Positions 1 through 8,531 are shown, counted from the first letter of the stretch. The stretch is 13,231 bases of DNA from Bacteroidales bacterium UBA1064 (GCA_002316235.1 DCDD01000043.1:1-13231); one strand, 5' to 3'. Numbers and translations are program-made. Notes: generated from the sequence alone by a model not told the origin.

Positions 1-3
1 TTG

Positions 4-19
4 TCCGCCTACCGGCGGA
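4..19. repeat. Short GC-rich palindromic hairpin
   Basis: Arms TCCGCC (4-9) and GGCGGA (14-19) form a perfect 6-bp stem around a TACC loop. It lies beyond the dpp5 terminator, at the window edge. It could be an interspersed palindromic repeat, a type I believe is common in Bacteroidota genomes, or part of a terminator of the gene to the left. A second small dyad, CATTTC/GAAATG, follows at 25-38. The copy number in the genome cannot be judged from here. Confidence 0.45.
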
Positions 20-53
20 ATAATCATTTCCTGAAATGTATGCCTTATGCAAA

Positions 54-88
54 ACGGCAAGATGGCGCTATACGCACCATCTTGCCGT
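54..88 (-). terminator. Probable intrinsic terminator of the dpp5-like gene
   Basis: ACGGCAAGATGG (54-65) pairs perfectly with CCATCTTGCCGT (77-88), a 12-bp stem. On the minus strand the stem is followed by a short T run (TTTT). It lies about 30 bases beyond the stop codon of the minus-strand S9 peptidase gene, where its terminator would be expected. The T run is short, so termination may be partial. Confidence 0.75.
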
Positions 89-117
89 AAGAATCATATT
101 TAGTGGAGGAAAAGTTT

Positions 118-2229
118 TTACTTCAGCCACCTGTCGAGCCATGCAAAAAATTCCCGTTGCCAAATCACCGAATTCTGTGGTTTAGTTACGAAGTGGGTTT
201 CCTCGGGGAAGAAAAGCAGCTTGCTTGGAATTCCGCGAAGCTGTGCAGCGTTAAATGCCTCAATGCTCTGGGTGTAAGGTATTCGGTAATCGTGCTCACC
301 GGTTATGATCATAATCGGAGTATCCCAGTTCTGAACAAATTTATGGGGTGAGTTTGCATAGCTTCGGCGGGCAACGGGGTTGTTCCCTTCCCATGGAGCA
401 CCCCCAAGGTCGAAGTGGGCAAAAAACGTTTCCTCGGTTTGAGCGTAAAACGACTCGAGGTTATACATACCACAATGTGCAATAAAGGCCTTAAAACGTT
501 TTTGGTGATGGCTAGCCAGGTAGAATACCGAGTAACCACCGTAGCTTGCGCCTACACACCCCAACCGGTTGGCATCAACCCAGGGTTCCTTCTTCACATC
601 ATCAATAGCGCTAAGGTAGTCGTCAATATTCTGTCCGCTGTAGTCGCCTGAAATCTGGCGGGTCCATTCCTGACCAAACGATGGAACTCCCCTACGGTTG
701 GGTGCAACCACCACATAACCGTTGGCAGCCATAATTTGAAAGTTCCACCGGTAGCTCCAGAATTGCCCAACAGTGCTTTGGGGGCCTCCCTGGCAGAAAA
801 GCAAAGCGGGGTACTTTTTAGTTTCGTCAAAATTGGGTGGAAGTATCACCCAAACCAGCATCTCCTTACCATCGGTTGTTTTTACCCAACGCTCGCGAAC
901 CTCTCCCATTTTTATGCTCTCATAAATTTGCTTGTTGGTAAAGGTTAGCTGCTGAGCGCTACCGTTTTGCTCATCAATCCTATATAGTTCGGGAGCCATG
1001 CTCATACTCATCCGCTCAGCCACCAGCACGCCGTTGCCTTTCTGGCAGGATGTGTAGTTGTGAGCACCCCTCGTTAGCTGGTAGATGCTGTCCGTGGAAA
1101 TGTTAAGCTTATAGAGTTGAGCAGTACCCTTCACCTCGCTGGCAAAGTAGATGTTTCTACTGTCGCCATCCCAAACATAGCTATCAACGTTTTGGTCGAA
1201 GCTCTCGGTAAGGGTGGTTTTAGCGTTACTTTTAGTGTCGAATAACACCAGCTTTTTCTGATCGGCCTCATAACCCGGAGTTTTCATGCTCCACCAGCTG
1301 ATGTATGCTCCGTTTGGAGAAAAGCTGGGATAACGGTCATACCCTGGATTATCAGCGCTAAGGTTAGTAGTAGCGCCTGAAACCATATCGTAGAGATAGA
1401 TATCGGAGTTGGTGCTCACAGCATATTCCCTACCGTAAAGTTTCTTGGAGGCGTAAACCAGCTTACTACCATCGGGGCTCCACTGTACTTCGGTCATGTC
1501 AAAATCAACAGCCATAGGGGTGTCCCACTTTTCTCCAGCATTTATATCGCGTGCATTCGAGATTTTGCCATCGGCAAAGTCAGCAACAAAAAGGTGGCTA
1601 TACCTTCCGTCCTCCCAGTAATTCCAATGGCGGTACATCAGATTGTCAATAATCCTCACCTTAGCCTTCGGCATATCGGGGTAAATATCATCGGCCTGTT
1701 GGTCGAGCTTAACATCGACGGCAAACACCAGCTTTGTGTTATCGGGCGAAAAGGAAAAACCATTTATATCGCCATCAATGCCAGAAATCTGTTTCAACTC
1801 CGAACCATCAGGCCTCACCTGCCATAGCTGGTTCGACCCACCACGGGTTGAAAGGAATAGGATTGTTTGGCCATCGCTGCTCCACTGTGGTGCAGACTCA
1901 GAACCGGTTTCATCGGTTAACTTTAGAGGCTCACCACCGGTAGCAGAAACAACATACAAGTTGGTAACTCCCTTGTTTTCCTGTAGATTGTAAAAGGTAA
2001 CCGCGTAAACAAGCATTGTACCGTCCGGAGAAAGGGCATACTCGCCCACCCGCCCGAACTTCCATAGTATTTCGGGAGTTAGCAATCCGGCTGCTTTTTC
2101 AGAGTCGGAAAGAGAAACATTGATGCTCAACGGCTCCGGAGCAGCTGGTTTGTTGGCCTTATTGCATCCGGAATTGGATATTAACAGCGTCATGGAACAG
2201 AGATAAAGAATTGTTTTTGAATACTTCAT
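118..2229 (-). CDS. dpp5: S9 family prolyl-oligopeptidase-type peptidase, dipeptidyl-peptidase 5-like lipoprotein
   Basis: A serine exopeptidase expected to remove dipeptides from the N terminus of peptides in the periplasm or outer envelope, feeding amino-acid catabolism. The 703-residue protein starts with a signal peptide ending in a lipobox-like ISNSGC (Cys22), so it is probably a lipoprotein. Residues about 50-430 contain repeated SPDG/SSDG blades typical of the S9 beta-propeller (ALSPDGTMLVYAV, VQWSPDGSKLVYAS). The alpha/beta-hydrolase domain covers about 445-703, with NRRG at 511-514 and the triad Ser562 (GASYGG), Asp647 (GEHD) and His679 (EETH). The triad spacing of 85 and 32 residues equals that I recall for Porphyromonas gingivalis DPP5. 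The S9 family is certain; the DPP5 subtype rests on resemblance. The gene stands alone, is divergent from the M28 peptidase gene, and is followed by a hairpin terminator. No clear TAnnTTTG promoter was found for it. Confidence 0.9.
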   Translation of the reverse strand: MKYSKTILYLCSMTLLISNSGCNKANKPAAPEPLSINVSLSDSEKAAGLLTPEILWKFGRVGEYALSPDGTMLVYAVTFYNLQENKGVTNLYVVSATGGEPLKLTDETGSESAPQWSSDGQTILFLSTRGGSNQLWQVRPDGSELKQISGIDGDINGFSFSPDNTKLVFAVDVKLDQQADDIYPDMPKAKVRIIDNLMYRHWNYWEDGRYSHLFVADFADGKISNARDINAGEKWDTPMAVDFDMTEVQWSPDGSKLVYASKKLYGREYAVSTNSDIYLYDMVSGATTNLSADNPGYDRYPSFSPNGAYISWWSMKTPGYEADQKKLVLFDTKSNAKTTLTESFDQNVDSYVWDGDSRNIYFASEVKGTAQLYKLNISTDSIYQLTRGAHNYTSCQKGNGVLVAERMSMSMAPELYRIDEQNGSAQQLTFTNKQIYESIKMGEVRERWVKTTDGKEMLVWVILPPNFDETKKYPALLFCQGGPQSTVGQFWSYRWNFQIMAANGYVVVAPNRRGVPSFGQEWTRQISGDYSGQNIDDYLSAIDDVKKEPWVDANRLGCVGASYGGYSVFYLASHHQKRFKAFIAHCGMYNLESFYAQTEETFFAHFDLGGAPWEGNNPVARRSYANSPHKFVQNWDTPIMIITGEHDYRIPYTQSIEAFNAAQLRGIPSKLLFFPEETHFVTKPQNSVIWQREFFAWLDRWLK

Positions 2230-2343
2230 GGTAAAGTGCGTTAAAGTTGAACTTTGGTTTGGACTGCTAAAATTAGCAAAAGTTCACCTACAGCTAAAAG
2301 GTGTTGTTAGAAAAAAATAGGCACATATTCAAACAACCTACAA

Positions 2344-2394
2344 ACCACAAGGGGTTAACCCACCAGTTAAGTTAAACCAAAATCTACTTGTGGT
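2344..2394. promoter_or_regulatory. Nested inverted repeat in the divergent dpp5/M28 promoter region
   Basis: ACCACAAG (2344-2351) and CTTGTGGT (2387-2394) are perfect 8-bp inverted arms 35 bases apart. The palindrome GGGTTAACCC (2352-2361) abuts the left arm. The whole lies between two divergent peptidase genes and could be an operator or looping site serving both. Function is inferred; an 8-bp dyad can arise by chance in 237 bp. Other short dyads in this gap are AAAGTT-G-AACTTT (2243-2255) and GCTAA-AA-TTAGC (2266-2277). Confidence 0.3.
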
Positions 2395-2433
2395 ATCGAA
2401 ATATCCGCTACAGATAAATGCTGATAAATTGAT

Positions 2434-2441
2434 TACATTTG
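2434..2441 (+). promoter_or_regulatory. Bacteroidota -7 promoter element for the M28 peptidase gene
   Basis: TACATTTG matches the Bacteroidota sigma-factor -7 consensus TAnnTTTG exactly and lies 25 bases before the M28 ATG, giving a leader of about 20 bases. No clear TTTG-like -33 element is seen at the usual distance upstream. Confidence 0.5.
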
Positions 2442-2466
2442 TTTTCGACCATATAAACTTAATATC

Positions 2467-4089
2467 ATGAATAGAGCGATTCCGTTTTTAGCCCTACTGT
2501 TTTTCTCCTGCCAAGATGGCAATATTAAAAGGGCGATAAACTCCATTACCAGCCAGGAGATGGGCCAGGACATAATGGCACTATCCTCCGATAGCCTTCT
2601 GGGAAGGGCACCATTCACAGTCGGGGAAGAGCGAACGGTGGCCTACCTGCAAAAAAGGATGGCAGAGCTAAAGCTGACGCCAGCATTCGAGGGCTCATAT
2701 ATTCAAAGCGTTCCTATGGTTTCAATAACCACCATGGTACCCAACACTGTTGACTTTACCACTCCAAAAGGAGCGCTGAAACTTAAAACCGATGAGGAAA
2801 TATGTCTGTGGAGCCCAACCATAAAGCCCAATATAAAAATAAGCAGTGCCGATTTAGTTTTTGCCGGCTTTGGTATTGATGCCCCTGAGTATGAGTGGAA
2901 CGACTTTGCAGGATTGAATGTGAGCGGAAAAATAATAGTTGTGCTGGTAAACGACCCGGGATTTTACACCCACGATTCGCTACTGTTTACAGGCAACGCC
3001 ATGACCTACTACGGTCGTTGGCGCTATAAATTTGAGGAAGCTGAAAGAAAGGGAGCCCTAGGCTGTTTGATTGTTCACGAGGATGCGGCTGCAGGCTATC
3101 CATGGGCTGTTGCCGGAAGCAAGAGCAACACTCCAATTCTCTACATGGATTCACCCGAACTTAATAACTCTAGGTGTGTGCTGAACGGATGGATTACCCT
3201 GGATGCAGTCAGGAAGCTAATGGGGAAGTGCGGCTACAGCTACGACTCGCTCAAGCAGCTGGCAGTAAACAGGGGATTCAAGCCTGTAGGCCTAAAAGCT
3301 TGTTTAAGCTTAACCATGGAAAACAGGCAAACAAAGTCTGCCTCTAAAAACGTGGCTGGCTACATAGCAGGAAGCAAAAATCCAGATGAATTTATAGTTT
3401 ACACTGCCCACTGGGACCACCTTGGAATTGGCAAGGCTGTTGACGGCGATTCGATATACAACGGCGCATCGGACAATGCTGCCGGCATTGCATGGATGCT
3501 CTCCATTGCGAAGGCGTTTCAGAATTCAGGTGAAAGGCCCGAACGGTCGGTGTTATTTTTGTCACCAACCGCCGAGGAGTCTGGGCTTTTTGGTTCAACC
3601 TACTTTGTACAACACCCACCCCAAGAGGTTGGACGAATGGTTGCCTGTTTCAACTACGACGTAGCCTTGTTTCTGGGAAAATTCAGTGATGTTACCATTA
3701 CCGGTCCCGGGCATTCCAATCTCGACAGCTTGTTGAGGCTGGCGGCAAAAAGCCAAAACCGCTATGTGATTTCCGACCCAAATCCGGAAATTGGGATGAT
3801 TTACCGATCCGACCAGCTACCATTTCTAAAAGCAGGTATCCCATCAATGTTTGCGAAAGGTTGCATTCATCAAACCGAACTTGGAAAAGAAAAAACACAG
3901 GAACTTATCAACAAGTACTGGCTTAACACCTACCATAAACCATCTGATGAGTTTGACCCCACAAGGGATAATCTGGATGGATTGGTTGAAGATGCAAGGC
4001 TGTTTTACGATATGGGAAACCGGCTAACTAGCTGGAACCAATACCCCAAAATGAGTCGAACATCAGAATTTTACAATAGAAGCCGCTAG
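2467..4089 (+). CDS. M28 family zinc aminopeptidase with PA-type insert, putative lipoprotein
   Basis: A co-catalytic di-zinc exopeptidase predicted to release N-terminal amino acids from peptides on the periplasmic side. The 540-residue protein begins with a short hydrophobic segment ending in LLFFSC (Cys15), a plausible lipobox. Residues about 128-235 look like a protease-associated (PA) insert, with FAGFGIDAPEYEWNDF and GKIIVVLVNDPG. The M28 catalytic domain follows: HxD at His315/Asp317 (AHWDH), bridging Asp336 (NGASDN), general base Glu370 and ligand Glu371 (TAEESG), Asp398 (NYDVA, where NLDM is more usual), and the last ligand His490 (TYHKPSDE). All expected metal ligands are present, so it should be active. 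The start is supported by the signal sequence and the promoter just upstream. Substrate preference cannot be read. It is divergent from the dpp5-like gene, consistent with a shared role in peptide breakdown. Confidence 0.9.
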   Translation: MNRAIPFLALLFFSCQDGNIKRAINSITSQEMGQDIMALSSDSLLGRAPFTVGEERTVAYLQKRMAELKLTPAFEGSYIQSVPMVSITTMVPNTVDFTTPKGALKLKTDEEICLWSPTIKPNIKISSADLVFAGFGIDAPEYEWNDFAGLNVSGKIIVVLVNDPGFYTHDSLLFTGNAMTYYGRWRYKFEEAERKGALGCLIVHEDAAAGYPWAVAGSKSNTPILYMDSPELNNSRCVLNGWITLDAVRKLMGKCGYSYDSLKQLAVNRGFKPVGLKACLSLTMENRQTKSASKNVAGYIAGSKNPDEFIVYTAHWDHLGIGKAVDGDSIYNGASDNAAGIAWMLSIAKAFQNSGERPERSVLFLSPTAEESGLFGSTYFVQHPPQEVGRMVACFNYDVALFLGKFSDVTITGPGHSNLDSLLRLAAKSQNRYVISDPNPEIGMIYRSDQLPFLKAGIPSMFAKGCIHQTELGKEKTQELINKYWLNTYHKPSDEFDPTRDNLDGLVEDARLFYDMGNRLTSWNQYPKMSRTSEFYNRSR

Positions 4090-4363
4090 CCAAAGCTAAC
4101 CTTGGCAATTGCCGCTCATCTGGTAATCTTAAAAAAATCGGCTCAAAGCAGAAGCTGGATTATAGTCGTAAAGTTGAACTATACAGGCCCCATTGCTGAA
4201 AAGGAATAGTTTTAATCTTGTATTAATAAAATGGTAACCTGTTTGTTGGCAAAGAAAGTGTAGATTATGCTATTTTTACGGGCGCATTGAGCATAACTTC
4301 AATCTTGCTCAACTGCTAAAATACATAGCATAAAAACCGGCAATCACAATCAAATTAACCGAC

Positions 4364-6316
4364 ATGAAACTTTCAACTCTTATCAAAAATACTGAGGATT
4401 TCTTTTCAGAGAGGCGATTGCTCTACATAATTCTTACCGGCATTCTGATAATTGACTTAACCATTCTGGTTTTTAGTAGTGGGTATTACGGAGGTGCCGA
4501 TACTGCCGGACACTACCTTTCTTCTCACTGGGCATTTGCACATCCGGCCTACCTGCTTAACCACTGGTCAAAACCGATTTTTACACTTCTAAGCGCCCCG
4601 TTTGCAGCAGTTGGGTTCAAAACCTTTCAGCTGTTCAACATCCTTTTTGGCATTGCCACGGGCTACTTATCGTACCTGGTAGCCAAGGAGTTGAAAATGA
4701 AAAGTCCCTTGCTGGCCATTGTGATATGCTGCTTTACCCCAATTTTCATGATAAGCTTGTTTTCGGGATTAACCGAAATTCTTTTTGCCTTTGTTGCTAT
4801 TCTTGCCTCGTACCTTCTAATAAAAGAGCGGTATGCCTGGGGTGCAGTTGTAGTTTCATTTCTTCCGCTGATTAGATATGAGGCGGTAGTTCTACTTCCG
4901 GTTTACGCCATTTTCCTGATAAATAAGAAGCACTACCGTGAAATATTGCTAATGCTTACCGGCATGGTTATTTACAGCCTCCTGGGAGCGCTTGCCGGCA
5001 AAAACATTTTATGGCTTTTCACTGAATTTCCACATCAGAATACCGTAGGGGTATATGGAAAAGGTAAATTTTTTCATTATATTCTTAGAAGTCCAGGTTT
5101 TTTTGGTATTCCTAACGAGATTTTCTTTGTAACGGGGCTAGTGGCAGGCCTTTCACTTTACCTGCGCGAGAAGATGGAGTACTCCAAGGAATTTCTGCTG
5201 GTAGTTCTTCCCTTTCTTACCTACTTTTTTGCCCACACGGTATCATGGTGGCTTGGAATCGGTGGATCTCAGGGACAAAACAGGTATATGGCTGCAATTG
5301 TTCCCTTCATGGCAGTTATGGCTACTCGTGGCCTCTACCTTTTTGCCAAAATGTTTCTTATTCTCACCAAGCAGGAGTGGGTACGGGTTTTTGCGCTAAT
5401 TATCGGGTTTATTTCGGTTTTCCACATACCTTTTGCCGTGCAAAACTACCCAATTACACCCGGGCCTACCGAGAAAACAATTCGCCAGGCTACCGACTGG
5501 ATAAAGCAGGAAGGACTCAACAACGTTAAATTCCATTACAACGACCCCACGGTAGTACTCCAGCTGAATGCAACCCCGTTCGATACGACAGAATGTGAAA
5601 GGTTTGTCGCAACACCTGCCAACCCCGCTAAGGGATTAGAAAATGGCGAACTGCTAATTTACGACACTTACTTCACCGAAATGGCTGGAGGCAACCTCAA
5701 CGAGCTTGCCAGCTGTAGCGATCTCGAGCTGTTAAAAGTTTTTGAACCCGAAGTACCTGTTGATGTCTATCGAAAGCCATACAAAATTGCTGTATTCAAA
5801 AAAATCGAACCCAACCCCTTTGTTATTCAAAAAAACAGCTCACTATTAAAGGGTGAGGGAATTATATTCTGCACCATTAAAAATTTTGATTTCGACTCAA
5901 CTACCCTTCAAACCGAAGCCAAGCACATTAAACCTATGGGAAAGAACGGATCAAGCTGTATACTACTGAAGGAATCGAGGGATTTTTGCCTTAAGCAAAA
6001 CTTTGAACTCGACTCCCTAAAGTTTGTTCATCCCTTTGAGCTGCAGGTTTCTATGAGTATTCTTCCCACGGAGCCAGAAAAAAAGTTGAGATATGTTGTA
6101 GAGGCTACCAGCAACAACAAACAAATAGCCTACAAAAGTTACGACATAACCTTTACCGAACAAAACACTTCTGATGAATGGGTTAACAGGGAATTCCGCA
6201 TAGCCGTTCCTGAAATAGCTAACCAGAAAAACGTCAGGATAAAAACCTACATTTGGAATAATAGGAAGGGAAGATACCTGATTGACGACTACACAATAAG
6301 CTATAGGATTCAGTAG
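4364..6316 (+). CDS. Polytopic membrane protein, GT-C-type (PMT/ArnT-like) glycosyltransferase candidate
   Basis: Probably an integral-membrane glycosyltransferase using a lipid-linked sugar donor; sugar and acceptor are unknown. The 650-residue protein has about ten hydrophobic segments within residues 19-360 (first about 19-38, last about 342-360). An acidic loop motif, GGADTAGHYL with Asp46, follows the first segment, where GT-C enzymes carry a catalytic Asp. NHWSKPIFTLLSAPF and LIRYEAVVLLPVYAI resemble the dolichyl-phosphate-mannose transferase-like family. Residues about 361-650 are a soluble tail, probably periplasmic, with no domain I recognise; its last third looks beta-rich. The gene is monocistronic, with 274 bp before and 214 bp after it. 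Weak promoter candidates upstream are ATTG (4192-4195) with TAATCTTG (4213-4220), and TTTG (4242-4245) with TATTTTTA (4271-4278); neither is an exact match. GT-C membership is inferred from topology and short motifs only. Confidence 0.7.
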   Translation: MKLSTLIKNTEDFFSERRLLYIILTGILIIDLTILVFSSGYYGGADTAGHYLSSHWAFAHPAYLLNHWSKPIFTLLSAPFAAVGFKTFQLFNILFGIATGYLSYLVAKELKMKSPLLAIVICCFTPIFMISLFSGLTEILFAFVAILASYLLIKERYAWGAVVVSFLPLIRYEAVVLLPVYAIFLINKKHYREILLMLTGMVIYSLLGALAGKNILWLFTEFPHQNTVGVYGKGKFFHYILRSPGFFGIPNEIFFVTGLVAGLSLYLREKMEYSKEFLLVVLPFLTYFFAHTVSWWLGIGGSQGQNRYMAAIVPFMAVMATRGLYLFAKMFLILTKQEWVRVFALIIGFISVFHIPFAVQNYPITPGPTEKTIRQATDWIKQEGLNNVKFHYNDPTVVLQLNATPFDTTECERFVATPANPAKGLENGELLIYDTYFTEMAGGNLNELASCSDLELLKVFEPEVPVDVYRKPYKIAVFKKIEPNPFVIQKNSSLLKGEGIIFCTIKNFDFDSTTLQTEAKHIKPMGKNGSSCILLKESRDFCLKQNFELDSLKFVHPFELQVSMSILPTEPEKKLRYVVEATSNNKQIAYKSYDITFTEQNTSDEWVNREFRIAVPEIANQKNVRIKTYIWNNRKGRYLIDDYTISYRIQ

Positions 6317-6370
6317 AAAGGATTTGGCTATCATTAGAAAATTTTCGCTCTCATCAAAGTAAAGGAACGA

Positions 6371-6400
6371 ATTGATAAATCCTAAAACCGATTAGGTTTG
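6371..6400 (+). promoter_or_regulatory. Bacteroidota-type promoter upstream of fmt
   Basis: ATTG (6371-6374) is followed after 18 bases by TAGGTTTG (6393-6400), an exact TAnnTTTG match at acceptable spacing. The implied leader before fmt is about 120 bases. TTTGGAGT occurs at 6397-6404 and again at 6417-6424, 20 bases apart, so a regulator could contact both on one helix face; this is speculative. Confidence 0.5.
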
Positions 6401-6530
6401 GAGTAAAAGCAAAGTTTTTGGAGTGCCCAAAAGATTATACCATGGAAAATCTTGTTCATGCTGCCACTTCCAAAAAAATGTTAATATAAGTTAGCCTTTA
6501 GTAAACAGTAGTAGAAAAGCAAATTCCAAA

Positions 6531-7514
6531 ATGAGCATCACTCCGCGAATAGTTTATATGGGCACTCCCGATTTTGCAGTTGAACCGCTTAGAGCCATTA
6601 AAGACAATGGATACAACGTGGTTGCTGTTGTTACCGCACCCGATAGGCCGGCAGGTCGTGGACTCAAAACACAACCAACAGCAGTAAAGACTTTTGCTCT
6701 GGAACATTCCCTTCCTGTTCTTCAACCCGAAAGGCTGAAGGATGAGCATTTCACCAGGCAGCTGGAATATCTGAAGCCCGAAATTGGGGTGGTTGTAGCT
6801 TTTCGTATGCTTCCAAAATCGGTTTGGAGCATTCCCAAGCTTGGCACTTTTAACCTCCATGCATCGCTGCTTCCGCAGTACAGGGGAGCAGCGCCAATCA
6901 ACTGGGCCATAATAAACGGTGAAAAAACTACGGGCGTAACCACCTTTCTGCTCGATGAGCAGCTTGATACCGGCAACATCCTGCTGCAAAAAGAGGTTTG
7001 CATTGGTGAAGATGAAACAGCCGGCGAGCTGCACGATAGGCTGATGATGGCTGGTGCCGACCTTGTAGTAAAAACACTCGATATGCTTTTGTCCGGACAT
7101 CAAGTTAATACCATTCCACAACATCAGCTGATGGTTGCGCAGCCCCCTCTACGAACAGCCCCTAAGCTATTCAGGGAAACCTGCCGGATAAGATGGAACG
7201 ATAGTGTAAGCAATGTTTACAACCTCATTAGAGGTTTGAGCCCCTACCCTACCGCATGGTCTGAAATGCTGGTAAGCATAAACGGGAAAGAATTGTTATT
7301 GCAGGTTAAAATATACAGCGCTGCTAAAAGCGTCGAGCCAACAAGTAACCTGCAGCCCGGATCTATTGATACAAGTAGCTCACGTACCTTAAGAGTTGCC
7401 TGTTCAGACGGTTTCATAGCGCTAAAAATCATCCAGCAAGCAGGGAAAAAAGCTATGCCAGTTGAGGAGTTTGTGAAAGGATGGCACAACACAAAGTTTA
7501 TAAAAATGCTATAA
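6531..7514 (+). CDS. fmt: Methionyl-tRNA formyltransferase
   Basis: Transfers a formyl group from 10-formyl-tetrahydrofolate to Met-tRNA(fMet) in the cytoplasm, marking the initiator tRNA for translation initiation. The 327-residue length is close to the usual 310-320. The N terminus RIVYMGTPDFAVEPL is the typical first strand of the formyltransferase fold. Asn108 and His110 (FNLH), the signature SLLPQYRGAAPI (112-123) and Asp146 (LDTGN) match the catalytic triad known as Asn109/His111/Asp147 in E. coli. A C-terminal OB-like domain starts near residue 205, with the conserved IRGLSPYPTAW. The ATG directly precedes the conserved core, so the start is secure. The stop overlaps by 6 bp the stop of the convergent GH73 gene, with no terminator between them. 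def or pri genes, often linked to fmt elsewhere, are not adjacent. Confidence 0.97.
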   Translation: MSITPRIVYMGTPDFAVEPLRAIKDNGYNVVAVVTAPDRPAGRGLKTQPTAVKTFALEHSLPVLQPERLKDEHFTRQLEYLKPEIGVVVAFRMLPKSVWSIPKLGTFNLHASLLPQYRGAAPINWAIINGEKTTGVTTFLLDEQLDTGNILLQKEVCIGEDETAGELHDRLMMAGADLVVKTLDMLLSGHQVNTIPQHQLMVAQPPLRTAPKLFRETCRIRWNDSVSNVYNLIRGLSPYPTAWSEMLVSINGKELLLQVKIYSAAKSVEPTSNLQPGSIDTSSSRTLRVACSDGFIALKIIQQAGKKAMPVEEFVKGWHNTKFIKML

Positions 7515-8504
7515 AGGTTTTCGACCACGAAGGAATACCACCTGCCCGTTTTCGGTGCTGTCACCCGGATGCATGTTGTTGCGTCGGTAGAGAACATTAA
7601 GCTTAACACCATACATCTGCGATATCTGGTAGATGGTCTCCCCTTTCTCAACCGTATGAACCGAATGATTCCTCTCGGCTTTACGCCGTTTAGGCTGAAT
7701 GTAAAGCTCCTCTCCCACCCGAAGGGTCGAATCGCTAGTTAGGTCGTTATACTTAAAAAGCTGCCAGGGCATGAGGTTAAGCTCCTTCGTTAGCGATTCA
7801 AAGGAATCACCCTCCTTAACAACAATGTACTTAATTCTATTGCGGGTATAAACCGTTCGTCCACCGTAGATGTCAATCTCATAGCTGTCAACATCAACAC
7901 TTTTCCCCCTTCCTTTGGCGGGTGAAGCTACGGCAACCTCAACCCCCTTATCGTAGAGGTAAAGCTTGTTCTCCTCAATTATTTTGATTAGCAACTCCGG
8001 GTAGCTTGGATTTGTTGCGTATCCGGCCTTTTTGAGACCGTAGGCCCATCCCCTGTAATCGGTAGGTTCAAGCTCGAAAAGAAAGGCATACCTAGCTGCT
8101 CCCCGAAGAAAAAGGCTATGGTCAACAAAAGAGTTCTCGGGAGTTCGGTACTTTCGGAAGCACTCATTTTTATGGTCATCGTCGTGGAAAATGGTTGGGC
8201 CGGTCCAGTCCTTATGGCACTTTATCCCGAAGTGATTGTTGGCCTCGCGCGCCAGGGTGCTGTTTCCATTGTTGCTCTCCAGCATTCCCTGCGCAAGAAT
8301 AATACTTGCCGGAACGCCATACTGCTTCATGTTCCTGACAGCTATACCGGAATACCTGTCAATATAATCTGAACCTGACATTGATGACTGCGCCCATGCA
8401 CTAGCATGGAGCAGCATGGTAAATGCAAAAAAGAATGCAATTTTTTTTACGGTTACCAACCAGAATTTCAAGGTAATAACCAATTTAATCCCATTATGCT
8501 TCAT
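7509..8504 (-). CDS. Exported GH73 N-acetylglucosaminidase with two LysM domains
   Basis: Predicted peptidoglycan hydrolase cutting the glycan backbone, for cell-wall remodelling or daughter-cell separation. The 331-residue protein has a long N-region and hydrophobic core with probable cleavage at ASAWA/Q (after Ala38). Residues about 44-185 match the GH73 glucosaminidase domain, with a likely catalytic Glu75 (AQGMLESNNGNS), the conserved NNHFGIKCH and FRKYRTPENSFVDHSLFL. Two LysM carbohydrate-binding modules follow at about 225-270 (YIVVKEGDSFESLTKELNL) and 281-327 (HTVEKGETIYQISQMYGV). The ATG at 8504 gives an n-region of about 20 residues; a TTG 12 codons in would give a shorter signal peptide, so the exact start is less certain than the product. 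A promoter and possible structured leader lie upstream. The gene converges on fmt. Confidence 0.92.
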   Translation of the reverse strand: MKHNGIKLVITLKFWLVTVKKIAFFFAFTMLLHASAWAQSSMSGSDYIDRYSGIAVRNMKQYGVPASIILAQGMLESNNGNSTLAREANNHFGIKCHKDWTGPTIFHDDDHKNECFRKYRTPENSFVDHSLFLRGAARYAFLFELEPTDYRGWAYGLKKAGYATNPSYPELLIKIIEENKLYLYDKGVEVAVASPAKGRGKSVDVDSYEIDIYGGRTVYTRNRIKYIVVKEGDSFESLTKELNLMPWQLFKYNDLTSDSTLRVGEELYIQPKRRKAERNHSVHTVEKGETIYQISQMYGVKLNVLYRRNNMHPGDSTENGQVVFLRGRKPL

Positions 8505-8531
8505 TTAAAATTCCTAACAAGGTATCTTATA

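Noticed and set aside
103..948. Several short plus-strand frames across the dpp5-like gene
   Set aside because: They lie opposite a full-length S9 peptidase with all catalytic residues and are antisense shadows.
4089..4113. Hairpin GCCAA/TTGGC and palindrome GGCAATTGCC right after the M28 stop as a terminator
   Set aside because: The stem is only 5 bp and no T run follows, so it is too weak to call.
2242..4180. Shared 12-mer TAAAGTTGAACT at 2242-2253 and 4169-4180 as a regulatory repeat
   Set aside because: Several chance 12-mer repeats are expected in 13 kb, and the flanks do not match.
6442..6489. A 15-codon frame in the fmt leader as a possible leader peptide
   Set aside because: The composition shows no run of a regulatory codon and no attenuator-like hairpin follows; a frame this short is expected by chance.
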